Below, one piece after another: positions 10,963-22,487 of a stretch of DNA of 64,000 bases (the stretch's first letter is position 1; each line of letters starts with the position of its first letter). Origin of the DNA: Pomphorhynchus laevis. Taxonomy: Eukaryota > Acanthocephala > Palaeacanthocephala > Echinorhynchida > Pomphorhynchidae. Location: the NCBI GenBank assembly GCA_012934845.2, contig WNNJ02003702.1:1-64000 (forward strand), in the 5' to 3' direction. A program made the position numbers and the translations under genes. The notes under the pieces were generated by a model. The model was not told where the DNA came from, made no database searches, and saw only the letters and a program-made list of their open reading frames with translations.

Positions 10963-13550
10963 GCTAAGTGTAATTTTTGTCTGTCTTTCTAAACTATTGC
11001 TCAGATATTAAAATATAATTAATAGATAAAACTAACTGATTTGAACTGAATGCAAGTATTTTATTGTTCATTACCTATAACAACTTAGATTATACTCTAC
11101 TTGTATACTTTCCTTGTTTTTATTCTGCCTCAAAATGATTTTCACATTAATTTTTTAAATTTTCAAAGCTAGAATTAGCACTAATTTGCAACAGCGAAAA
11201 TCAGACGAAGAAAATTAGCATGAAAACAAAGATGATTTGCTAAAAAATTATCATTTAATTGTTGTTTAATTTTAATATCAATTTAATATTAATTTTAATA
11301 TCAATTTTAATATCAATAAATAAATATCGACAATTAATATCAATAATTTGTTTAATATCAATTTTAATATCAATAAATATCAATAATTAATATCAATAAT
11401 CTATTTAATATCAATTTTAATATCAATAAATATCAATAATTAATATCAATAATCTATTTAATATCAATTTTAATATCAATAAATATCAATAATTAATATC
11501 AATAATCTATTTAATATCAATTTTAATATCAATAACTAAATATCAACAATTAATATTAATAATCTATCAAAGCAAACGTAATCAAGTCACCACAACGAAT
11601 TCTAATATATAAATTAATATTGCTATTTATAATATTATTAATAATATTATAATATTAATAATATTACTATATTATTCAAAATATTTTCTTTTGGTATATC
11701 GACACGAAATAGTTGTAATTTCAGGCTTTCCTAACTATAAGTAACCAAGAACAGGCTGAAATAACAATTCTTAAAAATTATACCAACGGGGTGTCGAATA
11801 TCAACAGAAAATATTTCAAATTTTATTTTCCAGTAATGACCCTTAATATTCTGGCAATATTTATACGACCCAGCTAGTTCCATTCCGTTTCAAGGATTTT
11901 TTTTATAAATTAATATGTAATTATTAAACAATCAAAATTGGTTTGCTGAAAATTTTTATAATGCATTCCGTTTAACATACATTAAGTAAAATTGTATATG
12001 AGGATGACACTCGTATATTGCTTATATTGGTTTCTTTGATTAAAGTGATGAAATATTTTGATACTTGTGTTGATTTGTTTTCGATTTTTATGACCACATT
12101 TACAGCGTCTGTATGCCTATCTTAACGGTTTTGGCAGGCCATAAAATTGGAATTATATCATTTAGAAGAAAAAGCACTTATTTAGCTTTTAACAAAGGAA
12201 GAAGAATGATGAACTTCAAAACGAAATGATCTTGTAGAATCTATGGCGAAAATAAATATTGGAAATTAGTCCAAATGTTTTGTAGAGCGACTTATACTGT
12301 TTGCTTATATCAAATATTTGCCTGATCAAACAGTTTAATGTTTATTGACTTGCGCCAAGATTGAAAATAACAAAAATTGTGAAATTTCAAATTCGATAAT
12401 TGAGCGATAAAGTTACCATCATAATTAAAGGAATAAAAAACAAATGTCGTCTGTGATTTTTGCATAATTTGTAAACATTACGATCAAACAATAATTGTTT
12501 CCATGAGAGTAAATACAATTTATCAAACTATTTGTTAATGTCGTATATTTGTCCAGTCAAATATTGACAGAAACACTTTCCAATATTAACCATAAATTTT
12601 AGTTTATAAAGTTGTGAGATAATACCATGTCCATATTTCTTGAATAATTCAGAATATTTACAATGAATATCAAACCGAGTAAGTTAGTAAATTTGTTTAT
12701 ATTAGAAATAAAAAATTATTTTTTGAATAGTAAGGTCTGAAGGTTTACTGTAAAATGTTAACTTAATTTAGATGAACGTCTGAAAATTTAGTAAAGTTCT
12801 AATTATTTGACAAATTACCTAATTTATTTGAAATGTAATATCATTACCGTCATCTAAACACGTGATAGGTGAAACATGTGATAACTATCTTAAGTAATTC
12901 GGTTATTAATTATAACTTAGAATTATTACAATTTAATCGTAATTATATATTTATATATAAATTTATAAAATACCTTTTTATTAAATTATTTAATTAACAA
13001 AATTGCAACATGCCTAAAAATTGCAATTTAACAGAAATTATTTTGATTAAATTATATTATAATTTTAAAAATTACATTTTATTATATTTTGATAAAAGAA
13101 ATTAATCATGTAATAATGATATTGGTAAGTCCAAAATATTTAAATTTAACTTAAAAATAGTGTTTTTATATTGGTTGTATGTTAAGAAAAGATACGTCAA
13201 GAAATGCAAATTCTAATTTTGTATCCTGCTGATACAAATCAATTAAAAATATTGTCCAATGATACGTTCGATATGCTTTTATATTGTACATGTTGTTTAT
13301 ACATCGAGAGGAATAACATAATATGAAATAATTGTTCACAAATTTTCAAATGATTGTATATAACTTTATTTATATATTATATTAAGATAACTATAAGTAT
13401 GTTAGAGGTTAATAAATGATAATATAGATCCTAGGTAGTTCGCATGGAAAACAGTATAAGATACCGTTTTTTCATAATATATAAAATATATCAAAATATT
13501 CAATGTAGATTTCTTTTATTACAAGTTAATAATAATTAAAAGTATATAAG
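10963..13550. other. AT-rich intergenic, no gene seen
   Basis: Apart from the 53-bp minisatellite at 11280-11575, this stretch has no recognisable coding sequence or element ends. A short block around 13300-13350 (GAGAGGAATAACATAATATG, then ATTGTTCACAAATTTTC) repeats part of the foldback at 13559-13684. Confidence 0.5.
11280..11575. repeat. 53-bp minisatellite, about five units
   Basis: Units built from TTTAATATCAA blocks recur with exact 53-bp spacing: CTATTTAATATC begins at 11401, 11454 and 11507. The unit is itself made of a shorter AATATCAAT motif. Nothing suggests function. Confidence 0.8.
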
Positions 13551-13558
13551 AAGATATT

Positions 13559-13880
13559 TATTGTTCAGGGCTTTTAAACATCAGGAGGAATAATAACACC
13601 AGAAATTATTGTTCACAAATTTTCGACTATTTTGAATAATATCTTGTTATTATTCCTCTCGGTGTTTAAACGTCCTGTACAATATAAGAGGACATGGAAA
13701 AACATAAATTTAGTATTTACAATCCAAGATATTAAAAATAGCGTTTATATAGTGATGACGAAACGGCATAAGCAGTGTTTTTCGTCGTTCTTCTGCGTCT
13801 GGCTAAAAATGACTAACTTTAATTTATAATTTCTTATTTTCCTCTCCATGTCTAAACGCCTTGTACAATAAAAAATACCT
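13559..13880. repeat. Foldback repeat plus fragment of tandem family F3
   Basis: About 13559-13605 pairs with about 13635-13684 as an imperfect inverted repeat (TTTAAACATCAGGAGGAATA against TTATTCCTCTCGGTGTTTAAA). A third, diverged arm lies near 13832-13872. Between them, 13753-13822 matches family F3 at 60281-60350 (GTGATGACGAAACGGC, then CGTTCTTCTGCGTCTGG). It is a nested or composite small element without a gene. Confidence 0.6.
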
Positions 13881-15383
13881 AATCTCATTTTGTTTCAACA
13901 AGAAGTGTAACGTGTGATAATTAAATATTAATATTTTTTATTTAAAAATATTAATATTTTACTATTTATTTTTAATTATGAATTAAAATTAATAGTTAAA
14001 ATTTATTTAAAGCTCTCGATGACTTGATACTTTAAAAATTTAATTGATTTTGACATCATTAAATCATAAAATAAAATAATAAATAATACCTTTCGAAGAA
14101 CATTTATTCAAAATTCAATTGATAAATAAAAAGCTAAAAAGGCAAGCCTATAAATAACTTTCCATTATTTATATTTATAGATGATAAATAAAATAATAAA
14201 TAAAATAAAAATAAAATGATTTTACATTTACTTGCCGATTGCTCTATAATCTTCAAGTTAATTTGAATCACAAAGTCGATTTCTAATTTCATATCAAAAC
14301 ACCAAGTTGATTGAATCGCTTATTTAAAAAATCATTTTCAATGCAATTCAATGCATTTTCAATGTATACAAATTAGAAAGAATAATTTACAGTAAACATT
14401 TACGACTTGTTAAGACAGAGGTTTTAATAACTTTAAGATAGATTTTTGTTTTACTTGAGCCAAATTAATGAATATTATAAATTATGATGCCAAAGGGTAT
14501 CTCACTTGATTCAATTGTTAAGATGAATTTCACGTTTATGAAAATATATAACAAGAGTGGTCACAACAATAACTCTTAATTGCCTTATGCCATGTTTGAT
14601 CATTTGCTTTCATTGCTGCTAAAAAGCCATAGAGTTACAAATTCTTTGTTCTTCTGGATAGCATTGTGCCGCTATGATCATTTACTTAAGTGTTCTCAAT
14701 AAATTGTTACTTCTTGCTAAAATAGTCGACTTATCCACGTCAAGTGAATGCATTTCACTAGCCGAATCAACGAAACAGCACTTACTAAAAATGTGAAAAC
14801 TTGAAAATTGATAATTTGACGTAAAATATTTAAAATTTTGAAAAAATGAAACTGCTCAAAGTTAGATGCTGCTAAATCGGAATTTCGCAATATGAATGAT
14901 AAATAGTGCATTTGAACTACCTACTAAAGGTAGTTTCAAAATTAGAAAAAAATATAAACAAAACAATATTTGGTAAATTAACAATATTTAAATTACAATA
15001 TTTCAATATTTTATATTGATATATATGAAATATTATAAATATTATATTTTTTATAAATTTTCATAAATATAATTTATGAAATATTAAATAATATGAAAAG
15101 TAAAAAATTATGATTTATAATTAATAAAAGCTACAGATTTTGGATTTCATAATCAGTTGGAATAAAAAATTGAGTTTTTTACATTAAAAAATTGCCAGTT
15201 TGATATGCAATTTTAATAAAAATTTATTAAGCGCAGACAATGATTGATGTAATAGTATTAATATAAATATTTGAACAAAATTGAATAAGTAGAATCCTTA
15301 AATAATTTGATAAATAGAAATATATTTAGATAATTTTTTAATTTAAACGATTTAAATAATTTTTTTTAAATTTAGATTTGTAC
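13881..15383. other. AT-rich intergenic, no gene seen
   Basis: Low-complexity sequence. A 64-codon frame at 14717-14911 (minus) has no domain and no conserved neighbour. I treat it as chance. Confidence 0.5.
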
Positions 15384-16670
15384 AAATCTAGATTTAGAAG
15401 ATATTAAAGAAGCGTTAGTAAAATTAATTAACCTTATATTCGGAAAAAGATATACATATATATGTTATAATAATTATAACGCCTATCTAACAAAAATTAA
15501 ACCATCAAGTAAATATAAATATATGGATAAAATTGAATTAATAGAATCCTTAAATATTTTGATAAATCAAAATTATTTAAAAGTAGGGACATATATATTT
15601 AGACAAGTAAAAGGTGTTCCAATGGGTGGTAATAGTAGCCCAATTATAGCTGACTTGTTTTTAAGTTTTATATAAGGAATAAATTTTCAGAATAAAAATA
15701 CGTACGATTTTAGTACGCTTTATACAAATTTAGATTTAGCAGGTATTAAAGATGCATTAGAAAAATTAATTAATCATATATTCGGAAATATATATACATA
15801 TATATGCTATATAACTATAACGCTTATCGAAAAAACATTCAACCATCAAGTAAATATAAATAGATGGATCAAATTAAATTAAATATTTAATAAATCAATT
15901 TTATTTAAAAGTATGTGCATTTATATTTAGACAAATAAATTAATCTTATATTAGGAAAATATATACATATGTATGCTATAATAACCATCACGGCCATCTA
16001 ACAAAATTAAACCATCAAATTATATATAAATTTATGGATAAAATTGAATTTATTGAATCCGTACATATTTTGATAAATCAAAATTATTTAAAAGTAGTGA
16101 CCTATATATGTAGAGAAGTAAAATGTTTTCCAATGGAAAGTTACAGTATCCCAATTATAGCTGTTTCTTAAGCTTTATAAAATATGAATTTGTTCATAAC
16201 TGTGTAAAAACTAAATCTAAACAATATAAATATATGAAATATATGTTTCGATACATTGATGATATATGTGTATTTAATTCTAATAATTTTTATTCAATTA
16301 GTGAGCACATTTATCCAGAAAGCCTTATTCTTAACAAAACCAATATTAATGATAAAGAAGGTATATATCTAGATATGAATATTAAATTAATCATTAACTA
16401 AAACTACTATTAATTTATATCGTAAAGATGACATATTTAAATTTACAAGAAACATATTGTTGCATGAGCATTCATGCATACCATATAATATAAAATATAA
16501 TACATTAAATAATGAAATTTTAAGAATTGCAACAATATGTAATGATATTGGCTTTCTTCAAAATCATTTAAATAATTTAATAGATGCATATTTTAAACTA
16601 GGTTTCTATAAAAATAACATCAAGCAGAAAATAGTAAAATATGTAAATCAATACAATAAAATATAAAGAA
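15384..16670 (+). pseudogene. PLE family 2 reverse transcriptase, stacked head-to-tail fragments
   Basis: Three partial copies of the same RT stretch follow one another. The first (15384-15675) reads LDLEDIKEALVKLINLIFG, YNAYLTKIKPS, and VPMGGNSSPIIADLFLSF. The second and third (about 15680-15930 and 15935-16200) are more decayed. The third leads into the catalytic block FRYIDDICVFNSNNF (16246-16290), with the YxDD aspartates, IYPESLILNKT and YLDMNIKL. The linker CIPYNIKYNTLNNEILRIAT follows near 16474. Tandem partial copies are typical of PLEs. The element is broken in several places. Confidence 0.75.
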
Positions 16671-16739
16671 TAAATTTAAACTCTTAAGTGGCAAATTTTT
16701 ATGGATGGATAATAAATAATATACTTTGTATTAGAATAA

Positions 16740-16925
16740 GATACTAGATAGCTTTATCAGAGGAAATACATCATTAGCACGTATTTGGCCTCGCTGCTAT
16801 ATAAAAATGATTAAATAATGAAATTTTAAGAATTGCATTAGTGGTCATCCTCCTAATGACCTCTAATCCTTATTCTAATACTTCGTGTATTATTTATTTG
16901 TTGATTTACTTCTCATTCAAAATTT
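16740..16925 (+). repeat. PLE family 2 3' region fragment
   Basis: It follows the RT fragment directly: GAGGAAATACATCATTAGCAC, a GCTGCTAT block, then ACCTCTAATCCTTATTCTAAT. The same order follows the RT linker at 27360-27500 (minus), so it is the 3' part of the element. Confidence 0.65.
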
Positions 16926-18059
16926 ATCCAGGAAGCCTTTTTTTAAAAAAAGCGATGATAAATTAAATAAGCATCGATTTTTTTTATTAAAAAATTACTA
17001 AATGTAATTTAGTAATTTATTTGAATTTTAAATGTGGAATTGTTGATTCATTTTTCTCTGCATGTATTTTGATTTTGGAATGAACATTTATGTTTATTCT
17101 TTTTATAATGATTTAAAATATTAAATCATTAAAAGTAAATTAATGTTTTATTGATTGTTCTTTGAAATTCCAAACTTGCAATATTTGTATTAATATTTCA
17201 AACTTGTATTAATATTTTATATTAATGTTAAATAATTAATAAATTTAATAAATTATTTATTTTGTTTAATTAATTTATAATTAATTAAATAATTATTTAT
17301 AATTAATTTTATTAATTTTTTATTTTAATTATTTATTATTATAAATTATATTTTTATTTGAATTAATTGGAATATTTAATTAAAATTTATTGACCAGGTC
17401 AATAATAAGTTGTCAGTAGAACAAATCAGATCAGGTACCTGAGTCTACTTATTTTATATCGAAATTAAAAAGATATTATATAATTTATAATATTTTGTTG
17501 ACTTATATTTGGTTATTTATAATATAACCTAATATTTATAATATTTGGTTTATAATTCCCCTTTATAAGAAATAGAAAAAGTTCTTGAAAATTAGAAGAA
17601 AAATAGTTATCAAGAATACGTAGTTTCAGTATTTCTGGCAGAGGTAAAATTACCGAAAAAATAGTCCACAGGTCAATTATAACTTGCCAATAGAACAAAT
17701 CAGATCTACCTAAACAATAACAATCTACCTATTATATACTATAATATTAATATCCTATATATTATATATATAATAATAGCCTACCTATTATATATAATAG
17801 CCTACCTATTATATACTATAATAGGTAGGCTAAATCGAAGTAGGTAGACTAAATCGATTATAAATCTTAAATAATAAAAAAATATATAAGATTATTAAGA
17901 TAATTTTATTAAGATATGGAAAACAAATTGATCAGTTTAATAATAACTTGTCAATAGAGCAAATTTTTTTAAATTGACTAATAAATAACATACGATAAAA
18001 TCAGCTAACTGAGTCTACGTATTTAATATAATTATAAAATAAACAAAGCATAAATATTA
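16926..18059. other. AT-rich DNA with PLE-2 end fragments and a palindrome
   Basis: Short copies of the family 2 terminal region (AATAATAAGTTGTCAGTAGAAC, then CAGATCAGGTACCTGAGTCTAC) occur near 17400 and 17670. A 12-bp perfect inverted repeat TAGCCTACCTAT (17798-17809) pairs with 17821-17832. No gene is visible. Confidence 0.5.
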
Positions 18060-18341
18060 GGGGCCGAAACCTGAGAGCATAACAGTTCCTTCTGATGACC
18101 TCTAATTCTTATTCTGATACAACGTCTGTTATTTATTAGTCAATTCATAAAAATGACGTTTATTTTAAATTTCATTTTTTTAACTTGATTTAAATTATAG
18201 AAAATCTAAAAACAATTATTAATTTTATTATTTAATTATTAAATTTTGATTTAGCATTATTATGTTTTGTTTAGTTTATAATTATATTAAATACTTAGAC
18301 TCAGTTAGCTGATTTTATTTGTTCTAATGACATGTTATTAT
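18060..18341 (+). repeat. PLE family 2 3' region
   Basis: It reads GGGGCCGAAACCTGAGAGC, then CTGATGACCTCTAATTC, then the CGTCTGTTATTTATTAGTCAA block, an AT-rich tail, and the AGACTCAGTTAGCTGATTT block. The same series is dispersed at 9.7, 22.7, 27.2, 29.4, 34.7, 35.4, 47.5 and 49.8-51.1 kb in both orientations. Confidence 0.65.
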
Positions 18342-18562
18342 TGACCTGTGGACTTTGTTTTCCCGGTAATATGACCTCTGTCAGAAATACTAAAACTATG
18401 TATTATTAGTTACAACGTTATTATTATTTCTTATTTTTAAACAAGTTTGATGAATTATTAATTAAAAAGGAGAAGTTTGCATCCCAAGGTGTTTACACTT
18501 TAAAATGTAAACTGCTTCACGTGATCACGTTTAAGAGACCAGGAAACGGCCAATAGGCAGGT
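18342..18562 (+). repeat. PLE family 2 leader, partial copy
   Basis: It starts GACCTGTGGACTTTG and continues through TCACGTGATCACG to a GGCCAATAGG block. It is a 5' portion of the longer leader at 18825-19262 and follows a family 2 3' end, as expected for head-to-tail copies. Confidence 0.7.
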
Positions 18563-18824
18563 TATTTAATTATTAAAATTTAACTTGGCATTATTATGTT
18601 TTGTTTATTTTATAATTATATAAAATGCGTAGACTCAGTTAGCTGATTTTATAATGCATTGCATACGACTAGTATAATATTTATATTGTTTTAAGTTGAG
18701 ATAACCTGTGCAATAATTGTTACCATTAAAATTTTGATGACCATTTTATTCTGCACGCTACTTTAATTCTGTCATATTCCCTAAAATCATATTATGTCAT
18801 ATATATGTGTAATATACATATTAA

Positions 18825-19262
18825 GACCTGTGGACTTTGTTTTCCCGGTAATATGACCTCTGTCAGAAATGCTGAAACTATGTATTTTTGGTTACGACTT
18901 TACTATTATTTTTTCTTATTTTCAAACAAGTTTGGTGTATTATTAATTCTTAAAAAAGGGAGAAGTTTGCATCCCAAGGTGTTTACATTTTAAAATATAA
19001 ACTGCTTCACGTGATCACGTTTAAGAGACCAGGTAATGGCCAATAGCTAGGTCGCGTAGCGCGTGGAGTGAAGGTGGTAGATCTTTATAGATCTTGTTCC
19101 AGCCTGCAACCGCCTTAAGCAGGCAACCCCCTGTCAGATGCTGCTGGATGGCCCGTTGTAAGTTTAGTCTGAGTCAACTTAACTAGGTGGCGACACCGAA
19201 AAAGCAACGTTAAACTATATGACTTAAAAGTTACATGTAGTCAATTAGATTGGAAAAATACG
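18825..19262 (+). repeat. PLE family 2 leader (5' untranslated region), GC-richer
   Basis: It is nearly identical to the reverse complement of 46742-47161. It contains AGAAGTTTGCATCCCA, TCACGTGATCACG, GGTCGCGTAGCGCG, GCAACCGCC, GATGGCCCGTTG and GGTGGCGACACCGAAA blocks, and then runs into the GIY-YIG coding start. It stands out by its high GC in AT-rich surroundings, which suggests structural or regulatory constraint (promoter or RNA structure). Its role is inferred only from position. Confidence 0.7.
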
Positions 19263-19400
19263 TAAGTACTAATGATTTCAATTTTAGATCTTTTAAATGT
19301 AACAGAAAAAATTGTATAGTTTGTGATGTTATAAATAACAATAATTGTTAATAATATATTGTTAATAATTGTTAATAATATTATAGTTGTTTAGACCTCT
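19261..19400 (+). pseudogene. PLE family 2 GIY-YIG start, truncated
   Basis: After the leader, the sequence encodes the beginning of the endonuclease region (CNRKNCIVCDVINNN) and then breaks off in AT-rich sequence. It matches the minus-strand copy at 46640-46740. The Cys pairs belong to the Cys-rich segment that precedes the GIY-YIG fold in this family. Confidence 0.65.
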
Positions 19401-19742
19401 CACAGAAAAAAAAGCAATAAAAACAAAAATTCAATAAACAGTTTTATCTACGGGTATGAAATCATTTTATACGATCTGTTCAATTCATTGAGGCAATGAA
19501 GGATTTTCGATGAGAATTGTGCTAGATCTTGGATGCCGATTATCGCCTTTTGCAATTAATTCCACGTATTTATTGTTCGATGTAAAAGTCAAAATAACGA
19601 GGGAGCTTATTCCTGTCGGTTTTAATCATTAAATATCTGAATTTTATGATTTTTTGTTCCCAAAAGAACTAAATTCTAAAATTATATTGTGAAAAATAAT
19701 ATAAGTTAATTTTAATGAATAAAAAATTCAATAATTTTTAAT
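19401..19742. other. 3' flank of FoxA, no gene seen
   Basis: AT-rich DNA between the PLE fragment and the FoxA 3' end. It may include part of the intergenic terminator region of FoxA, but no specific signal is visible. Confidence 0.4.
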
Positions 19743-19748
19743 TTTATT
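19743..19748 (-). promoter_or_regulatory. Likely FoxA polyadenylation signal
   Basis: TTTATT on the plus strand gives AATAAA on the minus strand, about 50 bases after the FoxA stop codon. The hexamer is frequent by chance in AT-rich DNA, so only its position supports it. Confidence 0.4.
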
Positions 19749-19798
19749 AAAACAAAATCGTACAAAAAATACGGACAGAAAAAATAGGCAATTAATGA

Positions 19799-21073
19799 CT
19801 ACAACAGAAATGCGGAAGTGAATTGATCATCTCTATTTGGTACTAGTCTATTAAAGTATTGTGGTGTATTTATATAATCTAAATTACTAATTCGCATTTG
19901 TTTAACTGGATTGGGATAGCTAAATTCATCTTGAAAATATGTTTGAGATGAATCAGGGAACATAGCATCACTAGGCAAATCACATCCCATTTGAAACTGT
20001 CGAATATATTCCTCCGAATTTTGTGATTGATATAAGTTGCCGGCCGACAGTTGAAGGTTCGTCGAAGATAACAAATTTTGATTTGCTATTAAATCGATTG
20101 GTTGTTGATTAGGTACATTTTTTCGAAACTCGTTCGATAAGTAAATGGAATTATTTTGTTCATCAAATAGTAATCGACCTAAATCTGTTTCGACGTAGCT
20201 ATTGTTATTTTGGTTAATTTCTTCTTCTTTTCTCATACGTGCAAGCTTGGTAGGACACTGAAAATCACTGTCCGATTGTACTGCTCTCTTTCTACGATTC
20301 GGTTCATCTCTTGTTAGATCACTCCTTTGTTGCCGGTTATTGTCTTTACGTTTACTACATATTTTAAATCGCTTTTGCCTTCTTAGAAAACATCCGTTTT
20401 CAAACATATTACCAGCATCTGGATGCAACGTCCAGTAGCTTCCTTTTCCTGGTTTATCAGCCGTCCTCGGAACTTTCACAAAGCAATCATTGAAACTTAA
20501 ACTATGACGTATTGAATTCTGCCATCGCTGTGTATTATGACGATAATAGGGAAAATATTGCATTATAAAAGTGTATATATCATTAAGCGTGACCATTTTT
20601 GATTCGTTTTTCTCAATCGCCATCGTTATCAAGCTAATATAGCTATACGGGGGTTTAGCCATGTGTGGATTTACATCAGGGGCTAAAAAATGCGCTGTCT
20701 CATCCCCATTGTAAAATTGATCGTTGAAACCATAATATTGAACTGATGTGGCATGAGGCATATTAACTGGTTGCTGGGGAGGGGGTGGAGACTGCCACAA
20801 TGAGCTGTTACCAGCAGTTTCTCCGCAAAATTTTCTTTCGATGCATTGTTTCATTTCTGGGACGGGAATATCGAACAATGCTGTAGAGTGGTGATCCATT
20901 ATTGGTGAGCTATTGCCACTGAACTGATCGATAAATGTTGCAAATGCATTGACTTCACATTGGAATCGGCGATATCGGCCGTTACAGTAAACTGATGTCG
21001 CCGCTGTTGATGCCCCACAATTGTCAACATAATCAAGATTATTCCTACAATTCTTTGATTCAGAAGTCATCAC
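19799..21073 (-). CDS. foxA: FoxA/HNF3-type forkhead transcription factor
   Basis: A 424-residue single open frame starting at ATG (a second Met follows at once). The forkhead (winged-helix) DNA-binding domain spans about residues 138-235. It contains [15 protein letters not shown], the recognition helix [18 protein letters not shown], then [31 protein letters not shown]. This block agrees with FoxA (HNF3, fork head, PHA-4) over other Fox classes. FoxA proteins are nuclear pioneer factors for gut and pharynx development. A basic stretch (about 236-266) follows and may serve nuclear import. The N-terminus has a short proline run (96-99). The C-terminus is Asn/Gln-rich, and I do not see a clear copy of the conserved FoxA C-terminal activation motifs, except perhaps MRISNLD. 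No intron is needed. Neighbours are only repeats. Confidence 0.93.
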   Translation of the reverse strand: MMTSESKNCRNNLDYVDNCGASTAATSVYCNGRYRRFQCEVNAFATFIDQFSGNSSPIMDHHSTALFDIPVPEMKQCIERKFCGETAGNSSLWQSPPPPQQPVNMPHATSVQYYGFNDQFYNGDETAHFLAPDVNPHMAKPPYSYISLITMAIEKNESKMVTLNDIYTFIMQYFPYYRHNTQRWQNSIRHSLSFNDCFVKVPRTADKPGKGSYWTLHPDAGNMFENGCFLRRQKRFKICSKRKDNNRQQRSDLTRDEPNRRKRAVQSDSDFQCPTKLARMRKEEEINQNNNSYVETDLGRLLFDEQNNSIYLSNEFRKNVPNQQPIDLIANQNLLSSTNLQLSAGNLYQSQNSEEYIRQFQMGCDLPSDAMFPDSSQTYFQDEFSYPNPVKQMRISNLDYINTPQYFNRLVPNRDDQFTSAFLL

Positions 21074-22318
21074 AGATGATTTTGTTTTTCATAAAAATTT
21101 AAATTAGCAACGGCAAAAATTTTGTTGACAGTAGACACAACAATAATACTACACCTTTTCCTTTAGTTTTTTGAAGTTAACAGTTTTTTTTCAAACAGTG
21201 TGTAAATTCGTGTTCGAAATGTTTCGTTTTCCTTTCAAAAGTGCTGCGCAACTAAGAAAATTCTAATATTTCGCTGAGTTGTCTTAATTATCACTTCTAG
21301 CAATACTCTAAATAAACGATTTTCATTGGTTGAGTTGCTTCCAATGAAAGCAAAATAACATTTGCACAAAGCTCGGCAATTTTTGTCATAATAAAGTCAT
21401 TTTGGAAGAGGCAATGACGAAAATAAACCAAAGTTTGTGCTGTAATGTGCTTGCAAGCATTAAAAAGTCAAATTTTAACTATTTATGCCAACTTGACGAG
21501 ATAAGAAATTACTTTTGATGGTTTGCAGTTAACGTATAGCAACATATATTCGGTATAGCATTGATGCCAATATCGTGCACCAATTATCATTGCGTTCTAT
21601 TAATAGGTCTAAACTGTCAGATCCAGCACTGAAATCAAACAATCGTAAATGAGTCGGGAGTTATTAAGAATCGCTAAATGTAATACTTTTCTATTTAAAT
21701 GATTAATTATCAAAAATTGCTTATAAAGACCAAATTTTCTATTAATTTAAAATTAATTCACATACATTAAGTTGATTCCAGAAATTGAAATTCTGTTAAA
21801 TATTAAATTAATTGATGGCTATTTGTACTCCAGAATTCAATATTAAATCATAGATTTTATGATTTAATATTAAATCATGGATATCAATCAAATGAGTTTA
21901 ATTGTTGTTTGATATTCGTTGATAATCAACACGAGTTTATAAATTCGCTTTAGTACTTGAAATAACTTCCAGCTGCAATTACTTGTTTATGTGAAATTTC
22001 ATATTCACTTTTAAAAAGTGTATTGAAGAACAAGATTTTATATTTTTTTAGAAAGAAGAACTTCAATTCGTTTTTTTCTAAAGTTCTTGCTAATCACCAC
22101 TTTGTACTTTCCAAATACGTTGTATTATAAACATTTACAATCAAACATAAATATAAACAAAAAGGTATAGGTTCAAATAAAAAGTTATTTTATGCTTTTC
22201 TTACTTTCTTACTTTCTTATTTTATTACTTATTTAGTAATACAATTGTTTAATGAATATGAAAATTAAATCTAAATAATGCATTAATTGTTATTTTCTCA
22301 TAATTATTGACTGTTTTT

Positions 22319-22487
22319 GCTAATTTTAATTCAGCTAAATTCAGAGTATTTTCATTTGTAGGCAAAATATAAAATCTAAGTTTGATATTTGTTTTTTAAA
22401 AGGGCTAATTTTAATTCAGCTAAATTCAGAGTATTTTCATTTGTAGGTAAAATATAAAATCTAAGTTTGATATTTGTTTTTTAAAAG
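22319..22487. repeat. 84-bp tandem duplication
   Basis: The segment beginning GCTAATTTTAATTCAGC and ending TTGTTTTTTAAAAGG is present twice with one or two differences, so it is a recent duplication. No coding sequence. Confidence 0.85.

Noticed and set aside
18060-18140. A hammerhead in the PLE-2 3' region, since both CCGAAAC and CTGATGA occur
   Set aside because: The two boxes are in an order and spacing that leaves no usable stem I or III. The conserved pairing is a different stem (CTGCTATG/CATAGCAG).
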